16,936 bases of DNA from an uncultured Achromobacter sp. (lineage in GTDB: Bacteria > Pseudomonadota > Gammaproteobacteria > Burkholderiales > Burkholderiaceae_B). The notes under the pieces are model-generated. The model was given only the letters and a program-made list of their open reading frames with translations. It did no database searches and was not told the DNA's origin. The translations under genes and the position numbers were made by a program. How positions within the stretch are numbered: the stretch's first letter is position 1; every line of letters begins with the position of its first letter. Location of the stretch: the NCBI GenBank assembly GCA_913775005.1, contig CAJYKY010000092.1, positions 1 to 16,936 on the forward strand, in the 5' to 3' direction. Below are positions 1 to 6,656 of this stretch, in pieces.

Positions 1-612
1 ATCGAAAACAGCCCCCTGGTCCTGAGCGTGAACAACGAACTGCCGGTCAAGACGCTGGCCGACCTGATCGCGCTGGCCAAGAAAGAACCCAGCAAGCTGT
101 CGTTCGGCTCGTCCGGCGTAGGCGGTGCGCACCATCTGTCGGGCGAAATGTTCCGCGAACAGGCCAAGATCGATATCGTCCATGTGCCGTACAAGGGCGG
201 CAGCCTGGCCGCTACCGACCTGATGGGCGGCCATATTTCGATGATGTTCGAGATGGGCTATTCCGCGCTGCCGGCCATCCAGGGCGCCAAGATCCACCCG
301 ATTGCAGTGACCTCGGCCAAGCGCCTGGCCGTGCTGCCGGACGTGCCCACGATGGCGGAATCCGGCTTGCCCGGTTTCGAATCCTATAACTGGCAGGGCA
401 TCGTCGCCCCCGCCGGCACGCCCGCGCCGATCATCGCGCGCCTGAACGCCGAGTTCAATCGCATCCTGAAGGAACCGGATGTGGTCAAGGCGATTGCCGA
501 CACCGGCAGCCAGGCGGGCGGCGGCACACCGGAGGAATTCGCGGCCTTCATCAAGAGCGAAACCGACAAGTGGGCCCACGTGATCAAGGCTGGAAACATC
601 CAGCTTCAATAA
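1..612 (+). CDS. Bug/TctC-family tripartite tricarboxylate transporter substrate-binding protein (5' end missing)
   Basis: The frame is open from base 1 and ends at TAA 610-612, so the 203 visible residues are the C-terminal two thirds of a protein that begins outside the window. Family signatures appear in order: SFGSSGVGGAHHLSGEMF (about residues 34-51), HVPYKGG (61-67), GHISMMFE (77-84), RLAVLPDVPTMAESGLPGFE (108-127), WQGIVAPAGTPAPIIARLN (131-149) and a GGGTPEEFAAF segment near 173-183. These are typical of periplasmic Bug receptors, which bind carboxylates or other small acids and pass them to TctA/TctB-type membrane subunits. No membrane subunits are visible here; orphan receptors of this family are very common in Alcaligenaceae. 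The ligand cannot be told from sequence. A GTG at 28 is internal to the family alignment and is not the true start. The next gene follows after 18 bases, suggesting co-transcription. Confidence 0.93.
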   Translation: MENSPLVLSVNNELPVKTLADLIALAKKEPSKLSFGSSGVGGAHHLSGEMFREQAKIDIVHVPYKGGSLAATDLMGGHISMMFEMGYSALPAIQGAKIHPIAVTSAKRLAVLPDVPTMAESGLPGFESYNWQGIVAPAGTPAPIIARLNAEFNRILKEPDVVKAIADTGSQAGGGTPEEFAAFIKSETDKWAHVIKAGNIQLQ

Positions 613-617
613 CCCTC

Positions 618-623
618 AAGGAG
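618..623 (+). promoter_or_regulatory. Ribosome binding site of the nitronate monooxygenase-like gene
   Basis: AAGGAG at 618-623 lies seven bases before the ATG at 631. It is one of the clearest Shine-Dalgarno sequences in the window and fixes the start of the following gene. Confidence 0.8.
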
Positions 624-630
624 TCTTCCC

Positions 631-1692
631 ATGGCCACCCGTTTGCTTGATCTGCTGAAGCTGGACCACCCCATCATCCAGGCGCCCATGGCGGGCGGCG
701 CGACGACGGTGGAACTGGTGTCGGAAGCATCGAAGGCGGGGGTCCTGGGATCCCTTGGGGCGGCTTACATGAGCCCCGAGCAAATTGACGCCGCCGTGGA
801 CGGCATCCGCGCCCGGACCACGCGGCCGTTCGCCATCAACCTGTTCGCCAGCGTGCCGGACCAGCCGATGCAAGGCGATGCCGGCAGGATGCTGGCTCTG
901 ATGGCGCGCTATCACGAACAGCTGGGCCTGCCGGCCCCTGCCATGCCCGGCCCGCAAGCGGATCCGCTGCCCGGCCAGATCGACGCCATCCTGCGCCTGC
1001 GCCCGGCGGTGTTCAGCTTCACTTTCGGCCGTATCGCGCCCGAGGTCCTGGCGCGCTGCCGGGAACTGGGCATCCTGACAGTGGGCACGGCCACGACCGT
1101 GCGCGAAGCGGTGGCGCTGGAGCAGGACGGCGTGGATGCCATCGTGGCGCAAGGCGCCGAGGCGGGCGGGCATCGCGGCACGTTCCTGGACGATTTCGAG
1201 CAATCGCTGATCGGCACCATGGCGCTGGTGCCGCAGGTGGCGGATGCCGTGTCAATTCCGGTGATCGCCTCGGGCGGCATCATGGACGGCCGGGGCATCG
1301 CCGCCGCGCTGGCCTTGGGCGCAGACGTGGCGCAAATGGGGACAGCCTTTTTGACGACTGACGAATCCGGCATCAGCGACGCCTACAAGGCAGTGCTGCC
1401 GGCCTCGCGCGCCGAGCAATCCCGCGTCACGCGGGCCTTTTCCGGGCGGCCGGCCCGAGGCATCTTGAACGCCTTCATGCGCGATGCTGACGCTATCGCC
1501 GCCGATATCCTGCCTTACCCGCTGCAAAATGCATTAACGCGTCCGATGCGCACGGCAGGCGGCAAGGCCGGCAATATCAATATGCTGTCGCTATGGGCAG
1601 GCCAGGCCGCCCCGCTGGCCCGGCGCGAATCCACCGCCGACCTCGTCCAGCGCCTTGCCCGCGAAACCGAGGCCGCGCGTACCCGCCGATAG
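631..1692 (+). CDS. Nitronate monooxygenase-like FMN flavoprotein (class I NMO / 2-nitropropane dioxygenase family)
   Basis: The 353-residue product has the family's normal length and a TIM-barrel FMN fold pattern. Visible motifs are PIIQAPMAGG (residues 14-23), FSFTFG (128-133), QGAEAGGHRGTF (174-185) with the likely catalytic His181, and a phosphate-binding stretch IASGGIMDGRGI (212-223) followed by ALGADVAQMGTAFL. Class I enzymes oxidise alkyl nitronates such as propionate 3-nitronate with O2 and protect against these toxins. Related flavoproteins such as FabK-type enoyl reductases share the fold, but the GAEAGGHRG motif favours NMO. A strong ribosome binding site precedes the ATG. The gene follows the Bug receptor closely and may share its transcript. 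The true substrate is unproven. The TAG stop forms the loop of a 6-bp inverted repeat (1684-1698). Confidence 0.9.
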   Translation: MATRLLDLLKLDHPIIQAPMAGGATTVELVSEASKAGVLGSLGAAYMSPEQIDAAVDGIRARTTRPFAINLFASVPDQPMQGDAGRMLALMARYHEQLGLPAPAMPGPQADPLPGQIDAILRLRPAVFSFTFGRIAPEVLARCRELGILTVGTATTVREAVALEQDGVDAIVAQGAEAGGHRGTFLDDFEQSLIGTMALVPQVADAVSIPVIASGGIMDGRGIAAALALGADVAQMGTAFLTTDESGISDAYKAVLPASRAEQSRVTRAFSGRPARGILNAFMRDADAIAADILPYPLQNALTRPMRTAGGKAGNINMLSLWAGQAAPLARRESTADLVQRLARETEAARTRR

Positions 1693-1698
1693 TCGGCG
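1684..1698 (+). repeat. Small hairpin with the stop codon as its loop
   Basis: CGCCGA (1684-1689) and TCGGCG (1693-1698) are perfect reverse complements, and the three bases between them are the TAG stop codon. No T-run follows, so it is not a standard intrinsic terminator. It could stabilise the transcript end or be chance in GC-rich DNA. Confidence 0.4.
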
Positions 1699-1790
1699 CT
1701 GGACCCGGGGCCGCGACCGTGCCGGGCGTAACGGTTCGTGGCGGATTGTCCCTGATACCGAAAACACTGTTCCACCAGCGAAGCCCCGCG

Positions 1791-1818
1791 TTGTGATTAC
1801 AGGTCATCGGGCTACAAT
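1791..1818 (+). promoter_or_regulatory. Probable sigma70 promoter of the mla operon
   Basis: A -35 like box TTGTGA (1791-1796) and a -10 like box TACAAT (1813-1818) are separated by 16 bases. Both are close to consensus and stand out in this GC-rich region. Transcription would begin near 1825, giving an untranslated leader of roughly 155 bases before mlaF. It is the best promoter candidate in the window; no mapped start is available. Confidence 0.6.
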
Positions 1819-1981
1819 GGCGCCTCGCCGCTGGGAGCCGGAGTCCGCCTTGGCCCCGGCACCTGAGTAACCGGGCGCTTCGCGCCGCCGCCTGCCTGAC
1901 CCGCGCCGCCTCGGATTTCCGTCTGGCGTGCCTGCAAGGCAACAGGCCAAGCTCCGCCACCGAAACACCCTTTCGTTGCCC
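1819..1981 (+). other. Long GC-rich 5' leader upstream of mlaF
   Basis: No gene is supported here. After the candidate promoter the leader contains several complementary GC-rich segments, for example GCCGG (1840-1844) with CCGGC (1856-1860), and a tight hairpin GGCGC-TTC-GCGCC around 1876-1888. It does not match a riboswitch class that I can recognise by eye. A GTG at 1928 would extend mlaF by 18 residues into this region, but that extension lies outside the conserved ABC domain and has no ribosome binding site. Confidence 0.4.
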
Positions 1982-2818
1982 ATGCCCGCTCAATCAAGCA
2001 GCACCCCGGAATTCGCCCTGCGCCTGGACGGTGTGGCGCTTGGCTACGGTGACTTCACCGTGTTGCGTGATATTTCCATGGACGTGCGCGCCGGCCAGGT
2101 CGTCGCCATCATGGGCGGCTCCGGCTCGGGCAAGACCACGCTGCTGCGCGCCGCTACCGGCCAGCTCGTTGCCCAGAAGGGCCAGGTTCTGGCATTTGGC
2201 CAGGATATCGCCCAAGCCTCCCGCGCCGAATTGCAGGCGCTGCGCAAGCGCATGGGCGTGCTGTTCCAGCAGGGCGCGCTATTCACCGACTTGAACGTTT
2301 TCGAGAACGTGGCGTTTCCGCTGCGCGAGCATACGGCGCTGTCCGAAGCCGAGGTCACTGACCGCGTGCTGGACAAACTCGACGCCGTGGGCCTGCGCGC
2401 CGCCGCGCACCTGAAGGTGTCCGAAATTTCCGGCGGCATGGCGCGCCGCGTGGCCCTGGCCCGCGCCGTGGTGCTGGAACCCGAACTCATCCTGTACGAC
2501 GAGCCCTTTGCCGGACTCGACCCGATTTCGCTGGGCATCACCGCCAATTTGATCCGCAACCTGGCTGACCGGCTGGGCTGCGCGTCGGTGCTGATCACCC
2601 ATGACGTGCAGGAATCCTTCGCCATTGCCGACCAGGTGTACCTGGTGGGGCAGGGCAAGCTGGCCGCTGCCGGCACCCCGCAGACGCTGTCCGAGTCGCA
2701 GGATCCGTACGTGCAGCAATTCCTGAAAGGCGAACCCGACGGCCCGGTCGCGTTCCAGTACCCCGAAACGCCCGCTTTCACCAAGTGGCTTTCCGAACAG
2801 AAAGGGCGCAAATCATGA
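1982..2818 (+). CDS. mlaF: MlaF, ATPase of the Mla phospholipid ABC transporter
   Basis: This is the cytoplasmic ATP-binding subunit of the MlaFEDB inner-membrane complex, which powers lipid movement between the inner membrane and MlaC. From the ATG at 1982 the product has 278 residues. It shows Walker A GGSGSGKTT (residues 45-53), Q-loop FQQGALF (95-101), signature SGGMARR (150-156), Walker B LILYDEP (169-175) followed by FAGLDPI, and the switch His in ITHD (about 205-208). Signature SGGMARR and FQQGALF are typical of Mla/Ttg2A ATPases. The in-frame GTG at 1928 is rejected because the conserved domain begins only after residue 12 of the shorter form. No clear Shine-Dalgarno is visible before 1982. 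The stop overlaps the mlaE start (ATGA), implying translational coupling. Confidence 0.95.
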   Translation: MPAQSSSTPEFALRLDGVALGYGDFTVLRDISMDVRAGQVVAIMGGSGSGKTTLLRAATGQLVAQKGQVLAFGQDIAQASRAELQALRKRMGVLFQQGALFTDLNVFENVAFPLREHTALSEAEVTDRVLDKLDAVGLRAAAHLKVSEISGGMARRVALARAVVLEPELILYDEPFAGLDPISLGITANLIRNLADRLGCASVLITHDVQESFAIADQVYLVGQGKLAAAGTPQTLSESQDPYVQQFLKGEPDGPVAFQYPETPAFTKWLSEQKGRKS

Positions 2819-3603
2819 GCGGATCCAACAACGCCGTGAGCGCGCTGGGCGGCTGGGTGCGCAAGCAGATCTCCGGCATCGGGTACTTCACCCGGTTCTT
2901 TGGCGGCATGCTGGCGCGCAGCGGCATCGTGTTCTCGCGTCCCCGGCTGGTGTCGCAGCAGGTGCATTTCATTGGCAACTACTCGCTGCTGATCATCGCC
3001 GTGTCCGGCATGTTCGTCGGCTTCGTGCTGGGCTTGCAGGGCTACTACACGCTGAACCGCTACGGTTCCGAAGAGGCGCTGGGCCTGCTGGTGGCGCTGT
3101 CGCTGGTGCGCGAACTGGGGCCTGTGGTGACAGCGCTGCTGTTCGCTGGCCGCGCCGGCACCTCATTGACCGCCGAAATCGGCCTGATGAAAGCAGGCGA
3201 GCAGCTGTCGGCCATGGAAGTCATGGCGGTGGACCCCATTCGCCGCGTGCTGGTGCCGCGCCTGTGGGGCGGCATCATCGCCATGCCGATCCTGGCCGCG
3301 GTGTTCTCGATGGTGGGCGTCCTGGGCGGCTGGGTGGTCGGCGTGCTGATGATCGGCGTGGACGCGGGCGCCTTCTGGTCGCAGATGCAAAGCGGCGTAG
3401 ATGTCTGGAACGATGTGGCCAACGGCGTCATCAAGAGCGTGGTGTTCGGCGTCACCGTGACGCTGGTCGCGCTTTATGAAGGCTGGCAGGCCAAGCCCAC
3501 CCCCGAAGGCGTGGCGCGCGCCACCACGCGCACGGTGGTCGTGGGTTCCCTGGCGGTGCTTGGGCTGGACTTCCTGCTCACCGCCTTGATGTTTGGAAAT
3601 TGA
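2815..3603 (+). CDS. mlaE: MlaE, permease of the Mla phospholipid ABC transporter
   Basis: This integral inner-membrane subunit dimerises with MlaF bound below and MlaD above. The 262-residue product matches the family length (about 260). An amphipathic N-terminal part (to about 50) is followed by hydrophobic segments near 56-78, 88-110, 150-180, 205-222 and 240-260. The MlaE-family core LVRELGPVVTALLFAGR (97-113) and AGTSLTAEIGLMKAGEQL (114-131), then EVMAVDP, is intact. An upstream in-frame start at 2785 exists, but the ATG at 2815 overlapping the mlaF stop as ATGA is far more likely, and it places translation directly downstream of MlaF synthesis. Confidence 0.95.
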   Translation: MSGSNNAVSALGGWVRKQISGIGYFTRFFGGMLARSGIVFSRPRLVSQQVHFIGNYSLLIIAVSGMFVGFVLGLQGYYTLNRYGSEEALGLLVALSLVRELGPVVTALLFAGRAGTSLTAEIGLMKAGEQLSAMEVMAVDPIRRVLVPRLWGGIIAMPILAAVFSMVGVLGGWVVGVLMIGVDAGAFWSQMQSGVDVWNDVANGVIKSVVFGVTVTLVALYEGWQAKPTPEGVARATTRTVVVGSLAVLGLDFLLTALMFGN

Positions 3604-3615
3604 AACGGATCAATC

Positions 3616-4116
3616 ATGTCACGCGAAAAAACCGACTTCTGGGTAGGCCTGTTTGTACTGCTGGGCGCGGTTGCGCTGGGTTTCCTGGCGTTGCGGGCCG
3701 GCAACCTCAGCACTTTTTCCTTCGCCCCGACCTATACCTTATCGGCCAACTTCGATAATGTAGGCGGCCTCAAGCCGCGTGCGGCCGTCAAAAGCGCCGG
3801 CGTCGTGGTGGGCCGCGTGTCCAGCATCACCTTCGACGACAAGACCTTCCAGGCGGTCGTGTCGGTGAATCTGGAAAAAGCCTACCAATTCCCCAAGGAC
3901 ACCTCGGCCTCGATCCTCACGTCGGGTTTGCTGGGTGAACAGTACCTGGGGCTGACGGCCGGCAGCGAGGAAGAGAACTTTGCCGACGGCGGCAAAATCC
4001 GCTATACACAGAGCGCGGTTGTGCTTGAACAGCTGATCAGCCAGTTCCTGTATGGCTCGGCGGAAAAGCAGGGAGCCTCCTCCGGGTCGGAACCCGCCCC
4101 AAAAGCGCCAAATTGA
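3616..4116 (+). CDS. mlaD: MlaD, MCE-domain protein of the Mla system
   Basis: MlaD is the periplasmic lipid-binding ring anchored on MlaE. The 166-residue product begins with a short cytoplasmic tail (MSREKTDFWVG), a single membrane anchor at about 9-29, and an MCE domain at about 38-116 containing FDNVGGLKPRAAVKSAGVVVGRV and the TSGLLGEQYLGL segment. A hydrophobic stretch near 135-145 (VLEQLISQFLY) fits the pore-forming helix of hexameric MlaD, followed by a polar Ser/Pro/Lys tail. It starts 12 bases after mlaE with only a weak ribosome binding site (ACGGA). The chain is somewhat shorter than E. coli MlaD (183 residues). Confidence 0.95.
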   Translation: MSREKTDFWVGLFVLLGAVALGFLALRAGNLSTFSFAPTYTLSANFDNVGGLKPRAAVKSAGVVVGRVSSITFDDKTFQAVVSVNLEKAYQFPKDTSASILTSGLLGEQYLGLTAGSEEENFADGGKIRYTQSAVVLEQLISQFLYGSAEKQGASSGSEPAPKAPN

Positions 4117-4125
4117 AGACGATGT

Positions 4126-4152
4126 GAAGCACGCGCTAACAGGCGCGGCTTC
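4126..4152 (+). repeat. Strong hairpin between mlaD and mlaA
   Basis: GAAGC (4126-4130), one bulged A, then CGCGC (4132-4136) pairs with GCGCG (4143-4147) and GCTTC (4148-4152), enclosing a 6-base loop. The ten base pairs start ten bases after the mlaD stop. No T-run follows, so complete termination is unlikely. It could tune the relative amounts of inner-membrane and outer-membrane Mla components by processing or partial termination. Confidence 0.55.
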
Positions 4153-4196
4153 TTCGACGCAATATCATAAGAATCGTTGATAGGGATCTCCTGATC

Positions 4197-4997
4197 ATGA
4201 ATAAGAACGCACTTTCCCGTATTGCCACCATTGCGGCGGCGGGCGCCCTGATGGCCGGCTGCGCAGCGCCGCAGAACCCGGACCCGCGCGACCCCTGGGA
4301 AGGCTTCAACCGGGGCGTCTACAAATTCAACGACACGGTCGACCGCGCGGTGTTCAAGCCCGTCGCCCAGGCCTACACCTTCGTCACGCCGCAGCCGGTG
4401 CGCAGCTGCGTGCACAACATCTTCAGCAACGTCGGCGACCTGTGGTCCGGCACGAACAGCTTCCTGCAAGGCCGTGGCCACGACTTCGTGAACACGCTGG
4501 GCCGTTTCCTGTTCAACACCACCATGGGCGTGGGCGGCTGCTTTGACGTCGCCTCGGCCAACGGCGCACGCAAGATCCCGAACGACTTCGGCACGACGCT
4601 GGGCGTGTGGGGCTTCAGCCAGGGTCCGTACCTGGTGCTGCCGTTCTTCGGTTCGTCCAGCGTGCGCGACGGCGTAGGCCTGGCGGGCGACATCGCCGGC
4701 ACCACCTACGGCTACATGGGCGTCGATTCCATCGACAACGTGCGCCTGCGCAACTCGCTGTGGGGCCTGCGTGTCGTGGACACGCGCGCCAGCCTGCTGA
4801 GCGCCACCGACACGATCGACCGCGTTGCGCTGGATCCGTACAGCTTCATCCGCGATGCCTACCTGCAACGCCGCAACGCCATGGTCCTGGGCCACCGCGT
4901 CGACGACGAAGGTTCGCTGCCCAATTACGAAGACGACGAGGACGATGCCCCTGCCGCCGCCAAGGGCGCAGCCGCCCCGGTTCCGGCAACCAAGTAA
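4197..4997 (+). CDS. mlaA: MlaA (VacJ), outer-membrane lipoprotein of the Mla system
   Basis: MlaA sits in the outer membrane and removes mislocalised phospholipids from the outer leaflet, handing them to MlaC. The 266-residue precursor has a lipoprotein signal peptide: basic start, hydrophobic core 9-20 and lipobox MAGC with the acylated Cys22, followed by Ala rather than Asp, consistent with outer-membrane sorting. The VacJ signature DPWEGFNRGVYKFNDTVDRA starts near residue 32, and NDFGTTLGVWGFSQGPYLVLP with FFGSSSVRDGVG follows later. The last 35 or so residues form an acidic then Ala/Pro-rich tail that is probably disordered. In E. coli mlaA is unlinked to the other mla genes; here it lies between mlaD and mlaC, an arrangement known in beta- and other proteobacteria. 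Confidence 0.95.
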   Translation: MNKNALSRIATIAAAGALMAGCAAPQNPDPRDPWEGFNRGVYKFNDTVDRAVFKPVAQAYTFVTPQPVRSCVHNIFSNVGDLWSGTNSFLQGRGHDFVNTLGRFLFNTTMGVGGCFDVASANGARKIPNDFGTTLGVWGFSQGPYLVLPFFGSSSVRDGVGLAGDIAGTTYGYMGVDSIDNVRLRNSLWGLRVVDTRASLLSATDTIDRVALDPYSFIRDAYLQRRNAMVLGHRVDDEGSLPNYEDDEDDAPAAAKGAAAPVPATK

Positions 4998-5025
4998 GCT
5001 GTAGGCTTCGCTCCCATCAGTACAG

Positions 5026-5033
5026 TAAGGAGA
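5026..5033 (+). promoter_or_regulatory. Ribosome binding site of mlaC
   Basis: TAAGGAGA at 5026-5033 is a near-perfect Shine-Dalgarno sequence, four bases before ATG 5038. It decides the start against the adjacent in-frame TTG at 5035. Confidence 0.75.
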
Positions 5034-5037
5034 TTTG

Positions 5038-5667
5038 ATGCGATTTGCTTTTGTTTCCCTGTTGCAGCGCCTGACTTTCGCAGGCCTGCTTGGCCTTGCC
5101 GCCGCCAGCGCCGTGCAGGCCCAACCCGACCCCAACGGCCCGCCGGACAAGTTCGTACTGGCGACCGCCAACGAAGCGCTGGACGTGCTCAAGGCCGATG
5201 GCGCTGTCAAGGCGGGCAATACCGCGCGCATCAATGAAGTGGTCAACCAGCACATCCTGCCGTACGTCAACTTCCAAAAGACGACGCGCCTGGCCGCGGG
5301 CCGCTTCTGGCGCCAGGCCTCCGAGCAGCAGAGAACCGCGCTGGCCGATGCCTTCCGTGGCACGCTGGTACGCACGTACAGCGGCGCGCTGACGCGCGTC
5401 ACGCCCAGCACCACGGTTACGGCGCTGCCGTTCCGTGGCGACCCCAAGGCTGATGACGTCGTGGTGCGCACGCTGATCAGCCAGGCCAACGGCCAGCCCA
5501 CGGGCGTGGACTACCGCCTGGAAAAGACGCCCAAGGGCTGGAAGATCTACGACATGAACGTCGAAGGCATCTGGCTGATCGAGAACTACCGCAACCAGTT
5601 CGCGCAGCAGATCAACCAGAACGGCATCGATGGCTTAATCAAGGCGCTGAACCAGCGCAATCAGTAA
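5038..5667 (+). CDS. mlaC: MlaC, periplasmic phospholipid-binding chaperone
   Basis: MlaC (Ttg2D family) is the soluble shuttle between MlaA at the outer membrane and MlaFED at the inner membrane. The 209-residue precursor has a Sec signal peptide with Arg at position 2 and 11, a hydrophobic core at about 12-24 and likely cleavage after VQA (residue 28). The mature part shows family features including INEVVNQHILPYVNFQKTTRLAAGRFWRQA, an FRGTLVRTYSGAL segment, and VDYRLEKTPKGWKIYDMNVEGIWLIENYRNQF. The start ATG 5038 is chosen for its excellent ribosome binding site. It is the last gene of the mla block; the next gene on is not mlaB. Confidence 0.95.
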   Translation: MRFAFVSLLQRLTFAGLLGLAAASAVQAQPDPNGPPDKFVLATANEALDVLKADGAVKAGNTARINEVVNQHILPYVNFQKTTRLAAGRFWRQASEQQRTALADAFRGTLVRTYSGALTRVTPSTTVTALPFRGDPKADDVVVRTLISQANGQPTGVDYRLEKTPKGWKIYDMNVEGIWLIENYRNQFAQQINQNGIDGLIKALNQRNQ

Positions 5668-5689
5668 GCCAGCGGCTAAGGCTGCCAAA

Positions 5690-5721
5690 GGCCCGGCGCG
5701 CCGTTATCGGTCCGCCGGGCC
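5690..5721 (+). terminator. Probable terminator hairpin at the end of the mla operon
   Basis: GGCCCGGCG (5690-5698) pairs perfectly with CGCCGGGCC (5713-5721) around a 14-base interval that can itself form a small CCG-TTAT-CGG helix. It begins 22 bases after the mlaC stop and is followed by GATTATTTC, a poor but T-containing tail. Position and strength fit an intrinsic or assisted terminator; termination efficiency is uncertain because a true T-run is lacking. Confidence 0.5.
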
Positions 5722-5779
5722 GATTATTTCGGGGACACATAACCATGTACGTCCCCACGCCCCCAGGGGCCATCGGCGC

Positions 5780-5805
5780 TTGCCGTCATGGCGCGCTTAT
5801 ATAAT
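5780..5805 (+). promoter_or_regulatory. Candidate promoter for the yadGH-ibaG-murA-his block
   Basis: A perfect TATAAT (5800-5805) lies 38 bases before the yadG-like start and after the mla terminator hairpin. The upstream match TTGCCG (5780-5785) gives a spacing of only 14 bases, and better-spaced hexamers are poor, so the -35 element is weak or activator-dependent. Surrounding AT-rich sequence in otherwise GC-rich DNA supports promoter function. From here to hisE no other obvious terminator interrupts the + strand genes. Confidence 0.45.
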
Positions 5806-5843
5806 GATCAATTCGCTCTTTTTCGGGCACCCACCCCGCCGTC

Positions 5844-6656
5844 ATGTCAGCCGTCAGTCTTGAAAACGTCTCAAAAATCTACTCGCCGCGTCAGCGCGGC
5901 TGGCAGAAGCTGCTTGGGCGCACGCCCGCAGCCGGCTTCCAGGCACTGGACAACGTCAGCCTGAACATCGAGCACGGCGAATTCTTCGGCCTGCTCGGCC
6001 CTAACGGCGCGGGCAAAACCACGCTGATCTCCATTCTTGCCGGCTTGGCACACGCCACCTCGGGCCGCGCCAGCGTCTGTGGTTACGACGTCGTGTCCGA
6101 CTACAAGTCGGCGCGGCGCGCGCTGGGCGTGGTGCCGCAAGAGCTGGTCTACGACCCGTTTTTCACGGTGCGCGAAACGCTGCGCATCCAGTCGGGCTAC
6201 TTCGGCCTGCGCAACAACGACGACTGGATCGACGAGATCCTGTTCAATCTGGGCCTGGCCGACAAGGCCAACAACAACATGCGCGCGCTGTCCGGCGGCA
6301 TGAAACGCCGCGTGCTGGTGGCGCAGGCGCTGGTGCACCGCCCCCCCGTGATCGTGCTGGACGAACCCACGGCGGGCGTTGACGTCGACTTGCGCCGCAC
6401 GCTGTGGGAATTCATTTCGCGGCTGAACAAGGCCGGCCACACCATCATGCTGACCACGCACTACCTGGAAGAAGCGGAAGCCCTGTGCGGCCGCATCGCC
6501 ATGCTCAAGCGCGGCCGCGTGGTGGCGCTGGACACCACGCAGGCGCTGATGGCGCGCGTGGGCGGCGTGGACCTCGAAGACGCGTTCGTGCGCATCATGC
6601 ACCAGGGCGACGAGCCCGCCGCGCCCGCCCTGCAACCTGAAGAGATTTCGTCATGA
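5844..6656 (+). CDS. yadG: YadG-like ABC transporter ATP-binding protein
   Basis: This 270-residue cytoplasmic ATPase pairs with the next gene, an ABC-2 type permease. Motifs: Walker A GPNGAGKTT (residues 52-60), Q-loop VVPQELVYDPFFTVRE (97-111), signature LSGGMKRR (149-156), Walker B VIVLDEP (169-175) followed by TAGVDVDLRR, and switch His206 in LTTHYLEEAE. The PQE, YDPFFTVRE and TAGVD...LRR phrases closely resemble E. coli YadG. The substrate of YadGH is not established; an envelope or lipid-related export role is only suggested by the mla and murA neighbours. A short basic insertion (KIYSPRQRGWQKLLGRTP) precedes the first strand of the domain. No clear Shine-Dalgarno is seen before ATG 5844. 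The stop overlaps the permease start by four bases. Confidence 0.92.
   Translation: MSAVSLENVSKIYSPRQRGWQKLLGRTPAAGFQALDNVSLNIEHGEFFGLLGPNGAGKTTLISILAGLAHATSGRASVCGYDVVSDYKSARRALGVVPQELVYDPFFTVRETLRIQSGYFGLRNNDDWIDEILFNLGLADKANNNMRALSGGMKRRVLVAQALVHRPPVIVLDEPTAGVDVDLRRTLWEFISRLNKAGHTIMLTTHYLEEAEALCGRIAMLKRGRVVALDTTQALMARVGGVDLEDAFVRIMHQGDEPAAPALQPEEISS

Noticed and set aside
1593..1870. Short + strand open frames running from the nitronate monooxygenase end into the mla leader (1593-1796 and 1655-1870).
   Set aside because: They overlap the end of a real gene in another frame, are Pro/Arg-rich and have no ribosome binding site or family resemblance.
1928..1981. GTG at 1928 as an alternative mlaF start.
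   Set aside because: It adds 18 residues with no similarity to the ABC domain and no ribosome binding site; ATG 1982 gives the usual length.
4153..4196. Possible internal promoter before mlaA (TTCGAC with AT-rich sequence downstream).
   Set aside because: The hexamers match consensus poorly and no well-spaced -10 box is present; the AT-rich bases are more simply a leader segment.
4002..5501. 499-codon - strand open frame across mlaD, mlaA and mlaC.
   Set aside because: It crosses three clear genes and the gaps between them, has low-complexity composition and no domain signature; it is a GC-bias shadow.
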